Source: an uncultured Burkholderiales bacterium
Lineage (GTDB): Bacteria > Pseudomonadota > Gammaproteobacteria > Burkholderiales > Eutrophovitaceae
Direction: 5' to 3'
Assembly: GCA_951812315.1 (NCBI GenBank)
Contig: CATOSA010000015.1
Span: 1 to 49,008 of the forward strand
DNA: 49,008 bases
Below the pieces are notes generated by a model. It was not told where the DNA came from, did not search any database, and saw only the letters and a list, made by a program, of their open reading frames with translations. The number at the start of each line of letters is the position of its first letter. Position 1 is the stretch's first letter. This document shows, piece by piece, positions 33,777 to 41,240 of this stretch. The position numbers and the translations under genes were made by a program.

Positions 33777-34518
33777 GGCGGATGATCCTGATGTGGGTTA
33801 GGAATATGAGGTTGATTATCCCACGGTCTCGACCACTAGTTGATTCGTGAGCATCGCGAATACAGCAAATCCTCAACATTTGTCGCCGGTGATGGTAAAG
33901 TGCGCGCTGTGACATGCGGACCCGGCTGCTTTGGGCATAGTGCCTGCATCGGGGAACTGGGCCAGCCGGCGCTGGAATTTGCGGATGGCCCGATGAGCGG
34001 CACGATATTGCCAGCGACATCGAACGGGAGCGAACCGCTGCTTCCACAGGAACGGAGATTCCTTGAACCCCTAGGGTGCGTACGCCGAAATGCCCAAAGC
34101 CAGGCAGCGGCGAACATAACGATTGAATACGAAAGTTCTTACAAGGTCTGGGTGCTGGACACCCGGGACCACTGCTAATCCGAGACAAGTAGCATGGTCT
34201 GAACGGTTGCTATTGGGCAACCGGAAACCGCATCGATTGAAACATACGGATCGAACGATATGGGTCGCAGTGTATGGACGACGCCGTATGGCTCAAACCA
34301 CGCCGCTGGTCCAACCGAGAATGGACCGCTTGCCGTGAGTTGTACCTTTGTATTCTCGCGCCGCATGGTTGGCGGCTGCATGCATAACCGTTGGTCGTGC
34401 AGGTGCCTGCGCAGGCAGATTTGTCATTTTGGGTTGATTGAAACGCAAATGACGTTGTTATCGGATGGGGGTTGAAATGAATGCATCACAGACGGTCGTT
34501 ACGGGAAGGATCCGATAG
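33777..34518. other. 742-bp noncoding block rich in inverted repeats
   Basis: Largest gap of the window, between a minus-strand and a plus-strand gene. Short frames exist on both strands (for example 33840-34178 plus) but none is family-like. Dyads seen: 11 bp at 33928-33938/34090-34100; stem-loop 34145-34170 (GGTC...GGTG/CACC...GACC); 7-bp hairpin 34204-34223; perfect 14-bp palindrome at 34404-34417 (TGCCTGCGCAGGCA); and 34423-34429/34447-34453 (GTCATTT/AAATGAC). Confidence 0.7.
33928..34100. ncRNA. Candidate structured RNA or inverted-repeat element (173 bp)
   Basis: GCTTTGGGCAT (33928-33938) is perfectly complementary to ATGCCCAAAGC (34090-34100), closing a segment with further internal pairings such as CATCGGG/CCCGATG and CGCTGGAAT/ATT-G-CCAGCG. 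Length and long-stem architecture resemble 6S-like RNAs, and CCTTGAACCCC near 34061-34071 recalls 6S, but conserved 6S 3' bubble sequence is not complete, so the family is not called. A miniature inverted-repeat element is the alternative; no target-site duplication is seen. Confidence 0.35.
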
Positions 34519-35367
34519 GTGGCCAGAAACAGAAGAGGTTCACGTTCGAAAGGTCAGGGATCGTCTCCGGGACAGGGTTCATCACGGCCCGAGCCGCGTC
34601 GCGATGGTGGTTCGAAGGCTAACAACCTCAAGGTGGTATCGGGAGGACAGACCGGCATTGACCGGGGCGCGCTGGATGGGGCGATGGAACTCAGTCTCGA
34701 GGTTGGCGGCTGGTGTCCGGAAGGTCGCCTCGCCGAGGATGGCCCGATACCGGAGGAGTATCCACTTCAGGAACTCGAAGGCGGTGGTTATCGCGAGCGC
34801 ACACGCAAGAATGTGCTCGACAGCGATGGCACGGCCATCATCTTCTTTGGAGAGATCGAGGGTGGAACAGAATGCACGCTCGATGACTGCGTGCAACTCG
34901 ACAGACCTTATAAGCTCATCAATGGTTCCGATGTTCAGCCCGGCCAGGCTGCCAAGCTGATTGCGGAATTCGTGCGTGAAATTGGCGTTTACACGCTTAA
35001 CATTGCCGGACCACGTGCCAGCAAAGTCGAGAAAGGCCATCGATACGCGTTCGATACAGTGCGCATGTTGGTCGATGCGTTAAAAAGAAAAAGTCCACCA
35101 GCCGGCCGCAAATCGGCCGCGTCAGGCGGCAGGCAAAAGGCCTCGGGACAATCACAATCACAAGGCCATGGCGGCAATGGGAACGGGCGCGGCGGCAAAA
35201 GTCATAATCCCCAGTTCAATGCGCAAAAGCGAAAAGGCTCTGGCCAGCAACACCGGTCCAGGCACGGCGGAAGGCCAACCGCGCCAAAGGAGCCTGTAAT
35301 AACAATAGCTGGTTCGAAAGAGCCTGGCAGCAAAGAGCCTGGAACCAAAGAGTCAGGTACGGAATAG
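34519..35367 (+). CDS. SLOG/YpsA-like putative molybdenum-carrier protein with disordered tails
   Basis: Central domain (residues about 36-165) of the putative molybdenum-carrier/cpYpsA group of the SLOG superfamily: VVSGGQTGIDRGALDGAM, GGWCPEGRLAEDGPIPEEYPL, GTAIIFFG and GGTECTLDDC. SLOG domains bind nucleotides or nucleotide-derived ligands; the Mo-carrier name is historical. Odd: the N-terminal about 35 residues (RNRRGSRSKGQGSS-like) and C-terminal about 90 residues are Arg/Gly/Ser/Gln-rich and likely disordered, possibly RNA-binding. The end carries GSKEP pentapeptide repeats from a 15-bp DNA repeat. GTG start with AAGGA 8 bases before. Upstream lies the palindrome-rich block; convergent with the barrel gene. 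Confidence 0.85.
   Translation: MARNRRGSRSKGQGSSPGQGSSRPEPRRDGGSKANNLKVVSGGQTGIDRGALDGAMELSLEVGGWCPEGRLAEDGPIPEEYPLQELEGGGYRERTRKNVLDSDGTAIIFFGEIEGGTECTLDDCVQLDRPYKLINGSDVQPGQAAKLIAEFVREIGVYTLNIAGPRASKVEKGHRYAFDTVRMLVDALKRKSPPAGRKSAASGGRQKASGQSQSQGHGGNGNGRGGKSHNPQFNAQKRKGSGQQHRSRHGGRPTAPKEPVITIAGSKEPGSKEPGTKESGTE
35311..35367 (+). repeat. 15-bp tandem repeat at the 3' end of the SLOG gene
   Basis: Units at 35311-35325, 35326-35340 and 35341-35355 plus a partial one ending in the stop codon. Each encodes Gly-Ser/Thr-Lys-Glu-Pro/Ser. Another example, here in frame, of the window-wide class of 15-20 bp tandem duplications. Confidence 0.85.
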
Positions 35368-35388
35368 GCCTGCTCAGACAGGCTATTT

Positions 35389-35412
35389 GCTCAGAAACTG
35401 GTTTTTCTGAGC
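35389..35412. terminator. 9-bp perfect stem between convergent genes
   Basis: GCTCAGAAA (35389-35397) pairs perfectly with TTTCTGAGC (35404-35412) around a 6-base loop. It overlaps the last codons of the minus-strand barrel gene and follows the SLOG gene stop by 22 bases, with a weaker GCCTG/CAGGC hairpin at 35368-35383. Likely a bidirectional transcription end; U-tract is weak. Confidence 0.45.
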
Positions 35413-36998
35413 AGCAACACCTGGTAGCTGGGAATGTCGTCGTCCGGGTTGATCGGAAATGCGAAATCCAGGTGCCACACCGATCCGAATGCCGAACGCA
35501 TGCTGAATATGCGCAAGCCAAATCCAACATCGGCTAACCAGTCCGGCTCGCTACTGCCGGATGCCTCGTCGCCCCAGGCGCTGCCCACGTCGAAGAAAAC
35601 CGCAGCACCGAGTCGAAACAGGCGAAACGGATAATAGTCCGTATAAACTCGTTGTTCGAAATTGAGCAATGCGCGGCGATCGCCGCGTTGATAATCGGTC
35701 GGATAGCCAGGCAAACCATTGTTACCGCCGAGAGTGAGCTGCGTTGACACGAGTCTGTCGCGCGCTATGTCTGCGCCGATTCCAAAGAAAGTCACTGCGC
35801 GGTCACTGCGCGGAATGTAGTACTTGAGCCCGCCCGAAAACAGCCTGTTTTCGTCATCCCCGCCCGTGTACACACCGCTTACCCCCGCCGCGGCAACGAT
35901 CATGCGCTCGTCCGCGAGCATTACACCGTTGCTGATGGCGGCAGTGTAAGACCAGGCAGGCCGGGTCGAGCCGAGCGCGGTAGCAGCGTAGCCGACCCTG
36001 ACGTTTGCCCGGAATCCGAGCTCGAAGTATTCGGCCCGTTCAATCTGGTCGCGATTCGTCAGCTTCGCGTAATTGTCTTCAATGATGTCGTAGCGCACGA
36101 ATGGAGATACGCGAATCTCATCGTCCGGAATTGATTCCGGTGTCGGTAATCCTGGTACCGGGCGGTATATTGCATTGTCGTAATCAATACCGATGCTGTA
36201 CCTCTGCGTCCAGCCGTCGATCAGGCCTTTGGACCAGCCTCCGAAGACCGACGCGAAGTCACGCTGGGCCCGATACTGGCCGACTACAACATTATTGCCG
36301 GAGTAGGTTGATACAAGACTATCGCTCGTGAATCCGGAAACGCCTGCAGACCAGCGCGCGTCGAGCCTGTAAAACGGCCGACTGAGAGAGAATAATTGCC
36401 GGTCTTCGTCGTCGGATGTTACATACGCGTAGTTGAACTGACCGCGGGTTCCGAACAGCAGCGGGTGTGAGTATTCGAATGTTTCGGTTATGTCACCTTC
36501 ATTATCCTGCTGCTTGTAGCCAATTGCGACACCGGTTCCAAACAGGTTCAGTTCAGACAATCCGAATGTGCTTCTGGTGTCTCCGCCCTTGCGAGAGAAT
36601 CCGATTCCCGGATCCAGAGTCCAGGTGTCCTTGGTTATGACTTCGACGTCAACGACGCCGTCGTGATAGGCGATTGGCCGAATAATGGCTTCGTACAGGA
36701 ATCCACTGGAAAACAACAGCCGCTCGCTTTCCTCCATCACTTGCGCTGATACAGGATCTCCGCTTTCGAACAGTAACGCTCGTCTGATGACTGACGGGCG
36801 CGTACGAATATGCAGCTTGTTTGCCAGACGATATAGCGCATTATTTTCTCGTGGATCGTCGAGATCGAATATGTTCTGGTTGTCGATGCGAATTTCGCCG
36901 ATGATTGCGCCTTCTGCTTCCAGCTGTTCGAATGTCGGTAGTGGCGGCGTTTCCTGTCCAACTGCCTGCTGGAGCAAGCAGAACGTTGTGAACAACAT
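35391..36998 (-). CDS. BamA/TamA-like outer-membrane barrel protein (surface antigen family)
   Basis: 535 residues with a short export signal, one or two POTRA-like segments (GEIRIDNQNIFDLDDPRENN, RTRPSVIRRALLFESGDPVSAQVMEESERLLFSSGFLYEAIIRP) and a beta-barrel C-terminal domain rich in alternating aromatic strands (GLKYYIPRSDRAVTFFGIG), ending PSYQVLLLRKTSF with a C-terminal Phe, which is the outer-membrane sorting signal. Function inferred: outer-membrane insertion or secretion of unknown clients, not the essential BamA, which is larger. Start ATG 36998 gives a rather short signal; upstream in-frame codons (LHPHVWRSGGA) may belong to it with an unusual start. Convergent with the SLOG gene. 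Confidence 0.88.
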   Translation of the reverse strand: MLFTTFCLLQQAVGQETPPLPTFEQLEAEGAIIGEIRIDNQNIFDLDDPRENNALYRLANKLHIRTRPSVIRRALLFESGDPVSAQVMEESERLLFSSGFLYEAIIRPIAYHDGVVDVEVITKDTWTLDPGIGFSRKGGDTRSTFGLSELNLFGTGVAIGYKQQDNEGDITETFEYSHPLLFGTRGQFNYAYVTSDDEDRQLFSLSRPFYRLDARWSAGVSGFTSDSLVSTYSGNNVVVGQYRAQRDFASVFGGWSKGLIDGWTQRYSIGIDYDNAIYRPVPGLPTPESIPDDEIRVSPFVRYDIIEDNYAKLTNRDQIERAEYFELGFRANVRVGYAATALGSTRPAWSYTAAISNGVMLADERMIVAAAGVSGVYTGGDDENRLFSGGLKYYIPRSDRAVTFFGIGADIARDRLVSTQLTLGGNNGLPGYPTDYQRGDRRALLNFEQRVYTDYYPFRLFRLGAAVFFDVGSAWGDEASGSSEPDWLADVGFGLRIFSMRSAFGSVWHLDFAFPINPDDDIPSYQVLLLRKTSF

Positions 36999-37284
36999 TG
37001 CGCCGCCACTGCGCCAGACATGCGGGTGCAGTGTGCTGCGCAGATATACGAGCGCAGGGTACTGCGCTGGCGAATCAGAATCAGAACTCTGCGGAAATAG
37101 TGCAGGAGCGAGACGCCGTACCTGTTATTCAGGGCAATGTGATTGCGCTGGCCCGGTTCACGGTTCACGGTGCTCGCGCAATACATTAGTCATTCAGGTC
37201 TGGTCATCAGTTGAATTGATGATGTGATTTAACCACGCTCGGTGGATGATCGCCGCGAGCGCATTTAGGCGCTATGCTTCGCAC

Positions 37285-37641
37285 ATGAATTCGATTGACA
37301 GTTTGCAGACGCTCGCCACTCGACTTGCCGAATTTGTCGATGAGCGTGACTGGGACCAATTCCACAACCCCAAAAATCTGGCGATGGCGTTGACCGTGGA
37401 GGCTGGAGAGCTTCAGGAGCATTTTCAATGGCTGCATGCGGACGAGGCAGAATCGCTCACGCCAGAGCAGCGAGAAGCTGTAGCATTGGAGATGGCCGAC
37501 GTTTTGATGTTTCTCGTTCGCCTCGCCGACAAACTCGGTGTCGACTTGTTGGCGGCTGCCGAACGCAAAATCGAATTGAATCGCGAAAAGTATCCGGTAG
37601 AAAAAGCACGTGGACGCGCGACCAAGTACGATCGGTTATAA
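37285..37641 (+). CDS. MazG-like nucleotide pyrophosphohydrolase
   Basis: All-alpha NTP pyrophosphohydrolase, 118 residues, similar to RS21-C6/dCTPase type, that cleaves noncanonical dNTPs. Metal-binding acid residues are visible: LTVEAGELQEHFQW (E-x3-E type) and EMADVLMFLVRLADKLG (E-x2-D). ATG 37285 (MNSIDSLQTLATRLAEF) is preferred to the upstream 37246 start, whose residues are not family-like. It is divergent from the barrel gene with 286 bases between. The 180-base gap after it holds nothing I recognise. Confidence 0.9.
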   Translation: MNSIDSLQTLATRLAEFVDERDWDQFHNPKNLAMALTVEAGELQEHFQWLHADEAESLTPEQREAVALEMADVLMFLVRLADKLGVDLLAAAERKIELNREKYPVEKARGRATKYDRL

Positions 37642-37821
37642 GCGCCTTACATGGGCGCAACGCGTGAATGGCGTGATGGCCGAACAGAGCTGTGCTGTTT
37701 CAGAACGAACCGCTGATTCCTCACAAATAGGGGCCCGAAAGTTGCATTATATACAGTGGGAAAACAACTGTTTGCCACCCGAGCGGCGGGAGGAGCACCC
37801 GGGTACGAAAGGAGATCCATA

Positions 37822-38268
37822 ATGGACCCTGTCGCACTTGCTGCTCTTTTAGCAAAATTATTCGTTTCAATTCATGACATTGGCGGATATCCCGTGCCCG
37901 AGATACACCCGCAGGTGCACCAGATTTCGGGTGACGAGCTGCAGGAACGGTTCTGCAAAGGCCCGTGCGGTGTCAAAGCTTTCTATGACCCGGATGAGGG
38001 CGTATTTATTGATGAATCTCTCGACCTCTCTCGCGACGTTCAGGCACGATCGATTCTGTTGCACGAACTCGTGCATCACGTACAGGCGGTCAGTGGCCGA
38101 TTCGATTCCATGACGAACGCTTGCGCGCGCAGCAACCAGGCGGAAGCGGAAGCCTACCGAATCCAGAACCGCTACCTGGTCAGCATACATTCCACTCACA
38201 GAGTCGCAATGACAGGCTGGGCGGCACGTTGCCGCAGGACCGAAGTGCCGACGCCTACCATTCGCTGA
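37822..38268 (+). CDS. DUF6647-like zinc metallopeptidase
   Basis: 148 residues with HELVHH (H81, E82, H85), the zinc and base residues of a gluzincin-type HExxH site, and EAEAYRIQNRYL about 45 residues later as a plausible third ligand Glu. N-terminal part has GYPVPEIHP and a CKGPCGV Cys pair. Substrate unknown; family is small, often near cell-envelope genes. AAGGAG lies 7 bases before ATG 37822, so the start is firm. No signal peptide is clear, although residues 4-18 are hydrophobic. The C-terminus TGWAARCRRTEVPTPTIR is basic. Confidence 0.82.
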   Translation: MDPVALAALLAKLFVSIHDIGGYPVPEIHPQVHQISGDELQERFCKGPCGVKAFYDPDEGVFIDESLDLSRDVQARSILLHELVHHVQAVSGRFDSMTNACARSNQAEAEAYRIQNRYLVSIHSTHRVAMTGWAARCRRTEVPTPTIR

Positions 38269-38459
38269 GACCCTGCTACCCAGGCTGCGCCCGTTTTGCC
38301 ACGCCGCCTGATGTGCTTGCGGGCCGCTTTCGTGCCGGTTCGGTGTAAGCTCAGGGCATGAAAGAAGTCATTGCAACGCAAATGTTGCGTCAGGCAACTT
38401 CGATTGATTGCCCAAATGCCCATCGCTTCTGAGCGAGCATCGGGACGTTTGCGCTGATT

Positions 38460-39302
38460 GTGCTTGCCTATCGACATTTGTTCCATGCCGGTAATTTTGC
38501 TGATGTTTTCAAGCACGCACTTCTGGTACAGCTGGCAATCGCCATCGCTCGCAAGGAAACCCCCTTCTTCTATCTGGATACTCACGCTGGAATTGGCCGC
38601 TACGACCTGCAGCACGCCTGGGCGCAGAAGAACTCGGAGTATCGCGACGGGATAGCACGGATATTCAGCCGCACCGACTGCCCGGAAGCCGTGCGCCCCT
38701 ATCTCGAAGCGGTTCGGGCAGAAAATACCGACGCGCAATTGCATTTCTATCCTGGCTCTCCCGCATTAATGGGCCGGCTTCTGCGCAGCAATGACCGCAT
38801 GGCGCTAACGGAGCTAAACCGCAAAGATTGTGAACAACTGCAAAGCGAATTCGCAGGGGATCGTCGCGTGCAGGTGCGCAACATGGATGGTTATCAGGCG
38901 CTCAAGGCATTCCTTCCGCCGAAGGAACGGCGCGCACTCATACTTGTCGACTCATCGTTTGATCGCGCGAACGAACTGCGGCGCATTGCTGACGCGCTTG
39001 CAATGGCCCACGATCGTTTCGCTACCGGCGTCTATGCGATCTGGTATCCGCTGATGGGGTCACGCGATACAAGTGAATTTGAACGGCACCTCGTGAACAT
39101 CGGACTGCGTAAACTGCTGAAGCTTGAACTTTCCGTGCGTTCCGGAAGTCCTCAAGGTGGATTGTCGGGCAGCGCGATGCTTGTCGTTAACCCCCCTTAT
39201 GAGTTTGACAAGACCGCTTCGGCGTTGCTGCACTGGCTGTGGAAAGCGCTGTCCGTCGACGGCGGCGGCCGCTACCGGGTGAAGTGGCTATCAGGTGAAT
39301 AG
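38460..39302 (+). CDS. rlmJ: 23S rRNA (adenine(2030)-N6)-methyltransferase RlmJ, atypical motif IV
   Basis: 280 residues, same length as E. coli RlmJ, which methylates A2030 of 23S rRNA. Conserved: MLAYRHLFHAGNFADVFKH, LDTHAGIGRY (SAM site), YPGSP, RFATGVYAIWYP, and GMLVVNPP-type C-terminal region (SGSAMLVVNPPYEF). Odd: the N6-adenine methyltransferase motif IV DPPY (164-167) is DSSF here, with both prolines replaced by serine (codons TCA and TCG at 38952-38957, each one C-to-T from a proline codon). Activity may be altered. GTG start. A 15-bp tandem duplication covers the stop codon. Confidence 0.92.
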   Translation: MLAYRHLFHAGNFADVFKHALLVQLAIAIARKETPFFYLDTHAGIGRYDLQHAWAQKNSEYRDGIARIFSRTDCPEAVRPYLEAVRAENTDAQLHFYPGSPALMGRLLRSNDRMALTELNRKDCEQLQSEFAGDRRVQVRNMDGYQALKAFLPPKERRALILVDSSFDRANELRRIADALAMAHDRFATGVYAIWYPLMGSRDTSEFERHLVNIGLRKLLKLELSVRSGSPQGGLSGSAMLVVNPPYEFDKTASALLHWLWKALSVDGGGRYRVKWLSGE

Positions 39303-39317
39303 CTGTCAGGTGAATAG
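39288..39317 (+). repeat. 15-bp tandem duplication across the rlmJ stop codon
   Basis: CTATCAGGTGAATAG (39288-39302) and CTGTCAGGTGAATAG (39303-39317) differ by one base. The first copy ends in the rlmJ stop; the second copy repeats the last codons and a second in-frame stop. It is the clearest recent duplication of this type in the window. Confidence 0.9.
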
Positions 39318-39343
39318 GCGAACGTCAGGATATTCAAAGAAGC

Positions 39344-40087
39344 GTGGCAGATAGATTCCCTTCCGGACATTGCGAGACCAGGCGCGAGCCGCTTTCTGAC
39401 TATCTCGCGAGTGATGCATTCATTTCGAGTTCGAATTTGCGCCGTTTCGACCGGCTTGGTTTGACTGCGCCGCAATTACCCAATGGAGGTACGGTTCAGG
39501 GAAACATCATGGGCGAGGCACTTCATGCACTGGTGTTGGAGCCTGACACGTTTTCAACGCACTATCTTGTTCCTGATGAGGCGCAATCTGCGCAACCCGC
39601 AATTTCGGAGCAAGAGACAATGCAGCGCCAATCACTTGATGCCTGGCAATGGTCGACGTTGTGTCATGCTCGCGATGCACTGCTTGCCTGCACGCAGTTT
39701 CCTGTTGCCAGTTGGTTGTCTGAGGGGGAAAAAGAACTGTCAATCTACTGGAGCGATGAGGCTGGCGCAATGTGGAAAGCGCGGCCCGATTGTTTCACAG
39801 CGGATGTCGTACTGGATCTGAAATCGACCAGCGATGTTCGGCCCGACGCGTTCAGACGTACGCGCGAGCGACTTGATTACGATGTACAGGCTGCCCACTA
39901 CATCGAGGCGGTTTCGAGGCTGGCCGGGCAAGAACCACGGTTCGCGTTTGTGGCGGTCGAACTGACCGAACCATACTCGGTCGGGGTCTACGAGCTCGAT
40001 ACCGCTGAACTGTCTGCAGCACGTGCGCGTCTTGCAGACCTGAAGACTGGCTATCTTGCCGCGGTCACTGAGGCGAACAGCGGCTAA
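39344..40087 (+). CDS. PD-(D/E)XK nuclease-like protein (DUF3799/RecE type)
   Basis: 247 residues with the DUF3799 layout: SSSNLRRFDRL, GNIMGEALHALVLEP (the conserved GxxxHxxxLEP), then KARPDCFTADVVLDLKSTSD (D and DxK of the PD-(D/E)XK core), and YDVQAAHY with the QxxxY signature. Likely a DNA exonuclease of RecE/lambda-exonuclease type. In phages these sit next to an annealing protein; here no RecT or phage gene is adjacent, so it is a lone gene or a relic. GTG start with a weak ribosome site. Neighbours are rlmJ upstream and DehI on the other strand. Confidence 0.88.
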   Translation: MADRFPSGHCETRREPLSDYLASDAFISSSNLRRFDRLGLTAPQLPNGGTVQGNIMGEALHALVLEPDTFSTHYLVPDEAQSAQPAISEQETMQRQSLDAWQWSTLCHARDALLACTQFPVASWLSEGEKELSIYWSDEAGAMWKARPDCFTADVVLDLKSTSDVRPDAFRRTRERLDYDVQAAHYIEAVSRLAGQEPRFAFVAVELTEPYSVGVYELDTAELSAARARLADLKTGYLAAVTEANSG

Positions 40088-40194
40088 TTCCCGGGACTGG
40101 GTATTGCGCTATCGCACTGCCGTAGCGCATAGATCCTGCCACCATGAGTTCCGTCCCAAAATACGCTGCGCAATCGATGTGGTTGTGTGCGATG

Positions 40195-41073
40195 TCATTG
40201 TGCGAGTTGGGCGCGCAAAATTGCGACGTTAGTTATCAACCCGGGAAGCAGCCACTGGAAAAGCCTCGTCACCTGAAGAATTTCGTCCGCATTGCCGACG
40301 CGCATCGCAGCGGCGCGAAGCGCGTCGGCGTCCAGTTTCCCGGGATTCGGAAGGGTCTCACCCATTAGCATGTCAGCATGTGCGTGTACGTCGTCGCAAA
40401 TTGCCGTGTGCTCAGGCGTACCAATCATGGTTTTCAGATCTCGCCATGCGACTGAAAAATAGGTCGGCCAGCGGGCAAGTGCCCGGTAGTCGGTATTGAC
40501 GAAAGGCAAGCCCAGCGTCTGCTTGATGTCTTCGTAGACCGCGCGTGTGTCATGGTCAGCATGGTGCGTTTCCATCAAGACGAACGGCACATCTGCCCGC
40601 TGCGCATGCTGTCCCTCGAATGGTTGTGCTTCTGCGACCTTGCCAGGTTGGTAGCCTTCGAGCAGTCGGCGTGCCGCTGTTGCCGCGAGAAGGTACGGGA
40701 AGTTACCGTGAGAAAACACTTCGATCGTGGCGCGTATTTGATCAACTTCGCGCGGGGCATAACCAATTGCAGCAAGTCGCCGAACAATTATGTCGGGTTG
40801 CAGATCGCCAGCGCGGCGTTGCGTTTGCACCCGAAATTCCTGGCAAGCTTCGACGAAGGGTTTGCTTTGTGCGAGCGGTCTCAGACCATTCCACAGGTTC
40901 TCGAAAAACTGCGGATAGTGGGAAAACGCCATGGTCACGACGCCCATCCACGGCACCTGAAATACGCTTTTCATGTCCGCATACCATTGCGCCCGCTGAC
41001 CAGTGACGCGATATTCCGGTTCAGGGTGGATCGGTGGGAGCGGGTCCGGTTGGCGGCGCTCTAGTTTTTGCAT
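40195..41073 (-). CDS. DehI-family halocarboxylic acid dehalogenase
   Basis: 292 residues with two copies of the DehI alpha-helical repeat: WYADMKSVFQVPWMGVVTMAFSHYPQFFENLWNGLRPL and VYEDIKQTLGLPFVNTDYRALARWPTYFSVAWRDLKT. DehI enzymes hydrolyse D- and L-2-haloacids by direct attack of water. Length matches DehI (about 296). The ATG at 41073 is preferred; the frame continues to 41238 but lies over the promoter region of the divergent CBS gene and has no similarity. Activity and substrate range cannot be read; some family members are not dehalogenases. No haloacid transporter is next to it. Confidence 0.86.
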   Translation of the reverse strand: MQKLERRQPDPLPPIHPEPEYRVTGQRAQWYADMKSVFQVPWMGVVTMAFSHYPQFFENLWNGLRPLAQSKPFVEACQEFRVQTQRRAGDLQPDIIVRRLAAIGYAPREVDQIRATIEVFSHGNFPYLLAATAARRLLEGYQPGKVAEAQPFEGQHAQRADVPFVLMETHHADHDTRAVYEDIKQTLGLPFVNTDYRALARWPTYFSVAWRDLKTMIGTPEHTAICDDVHAHADMLMGETLPNPGKLDADALRAAAMRVGNADEILQVTRLFQWLLPGLITNVAILRAQLAQ

Positions 41074-41240
41074 GGTCTTCAAAGTCTGTCGGAAGAATGC
41101 CAAGAATACGACGTATCCGGGATGTGCGGCCAGCAGTGCGGCATCCCGGAGGTAGATTCTCGCGCCGGTTTCGGCACTGGCGCAGGTTGTGATACGGTTG
41201 CGCCACTTCATTTCAGCAACCTCTTTATACTCCGGCAAAT

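Noticed and set aside
33928..34100. Firm annotation as 6S RNA (ssrS)
   Set aside because: Long stem and CCTTGAACC are suggestive, but the typical 3' bubble sequence and zapA/fau neighbours are missing; kept as an unassigned candidate.
33840..34178. 112-residue plus-strand open frame in the noncoding block
   Set aside because: No family-like segments, no ribosome site, and overlapping minus-strand frames of equal quality; the inverted repeats explain the region better.
34481..34960. Overlapping frames on both strands across the start of the SLOG-type gene
   Set aside because: They are shadows of the 34519-35367 coding frame, which alone carries domain motifs.
36737..37186. 149-residue minus-strand frame overlapping the barrel gene start
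   Set aside because: Out-of-frame shadow of the BamA-like gene and its upstream region with no similarity.
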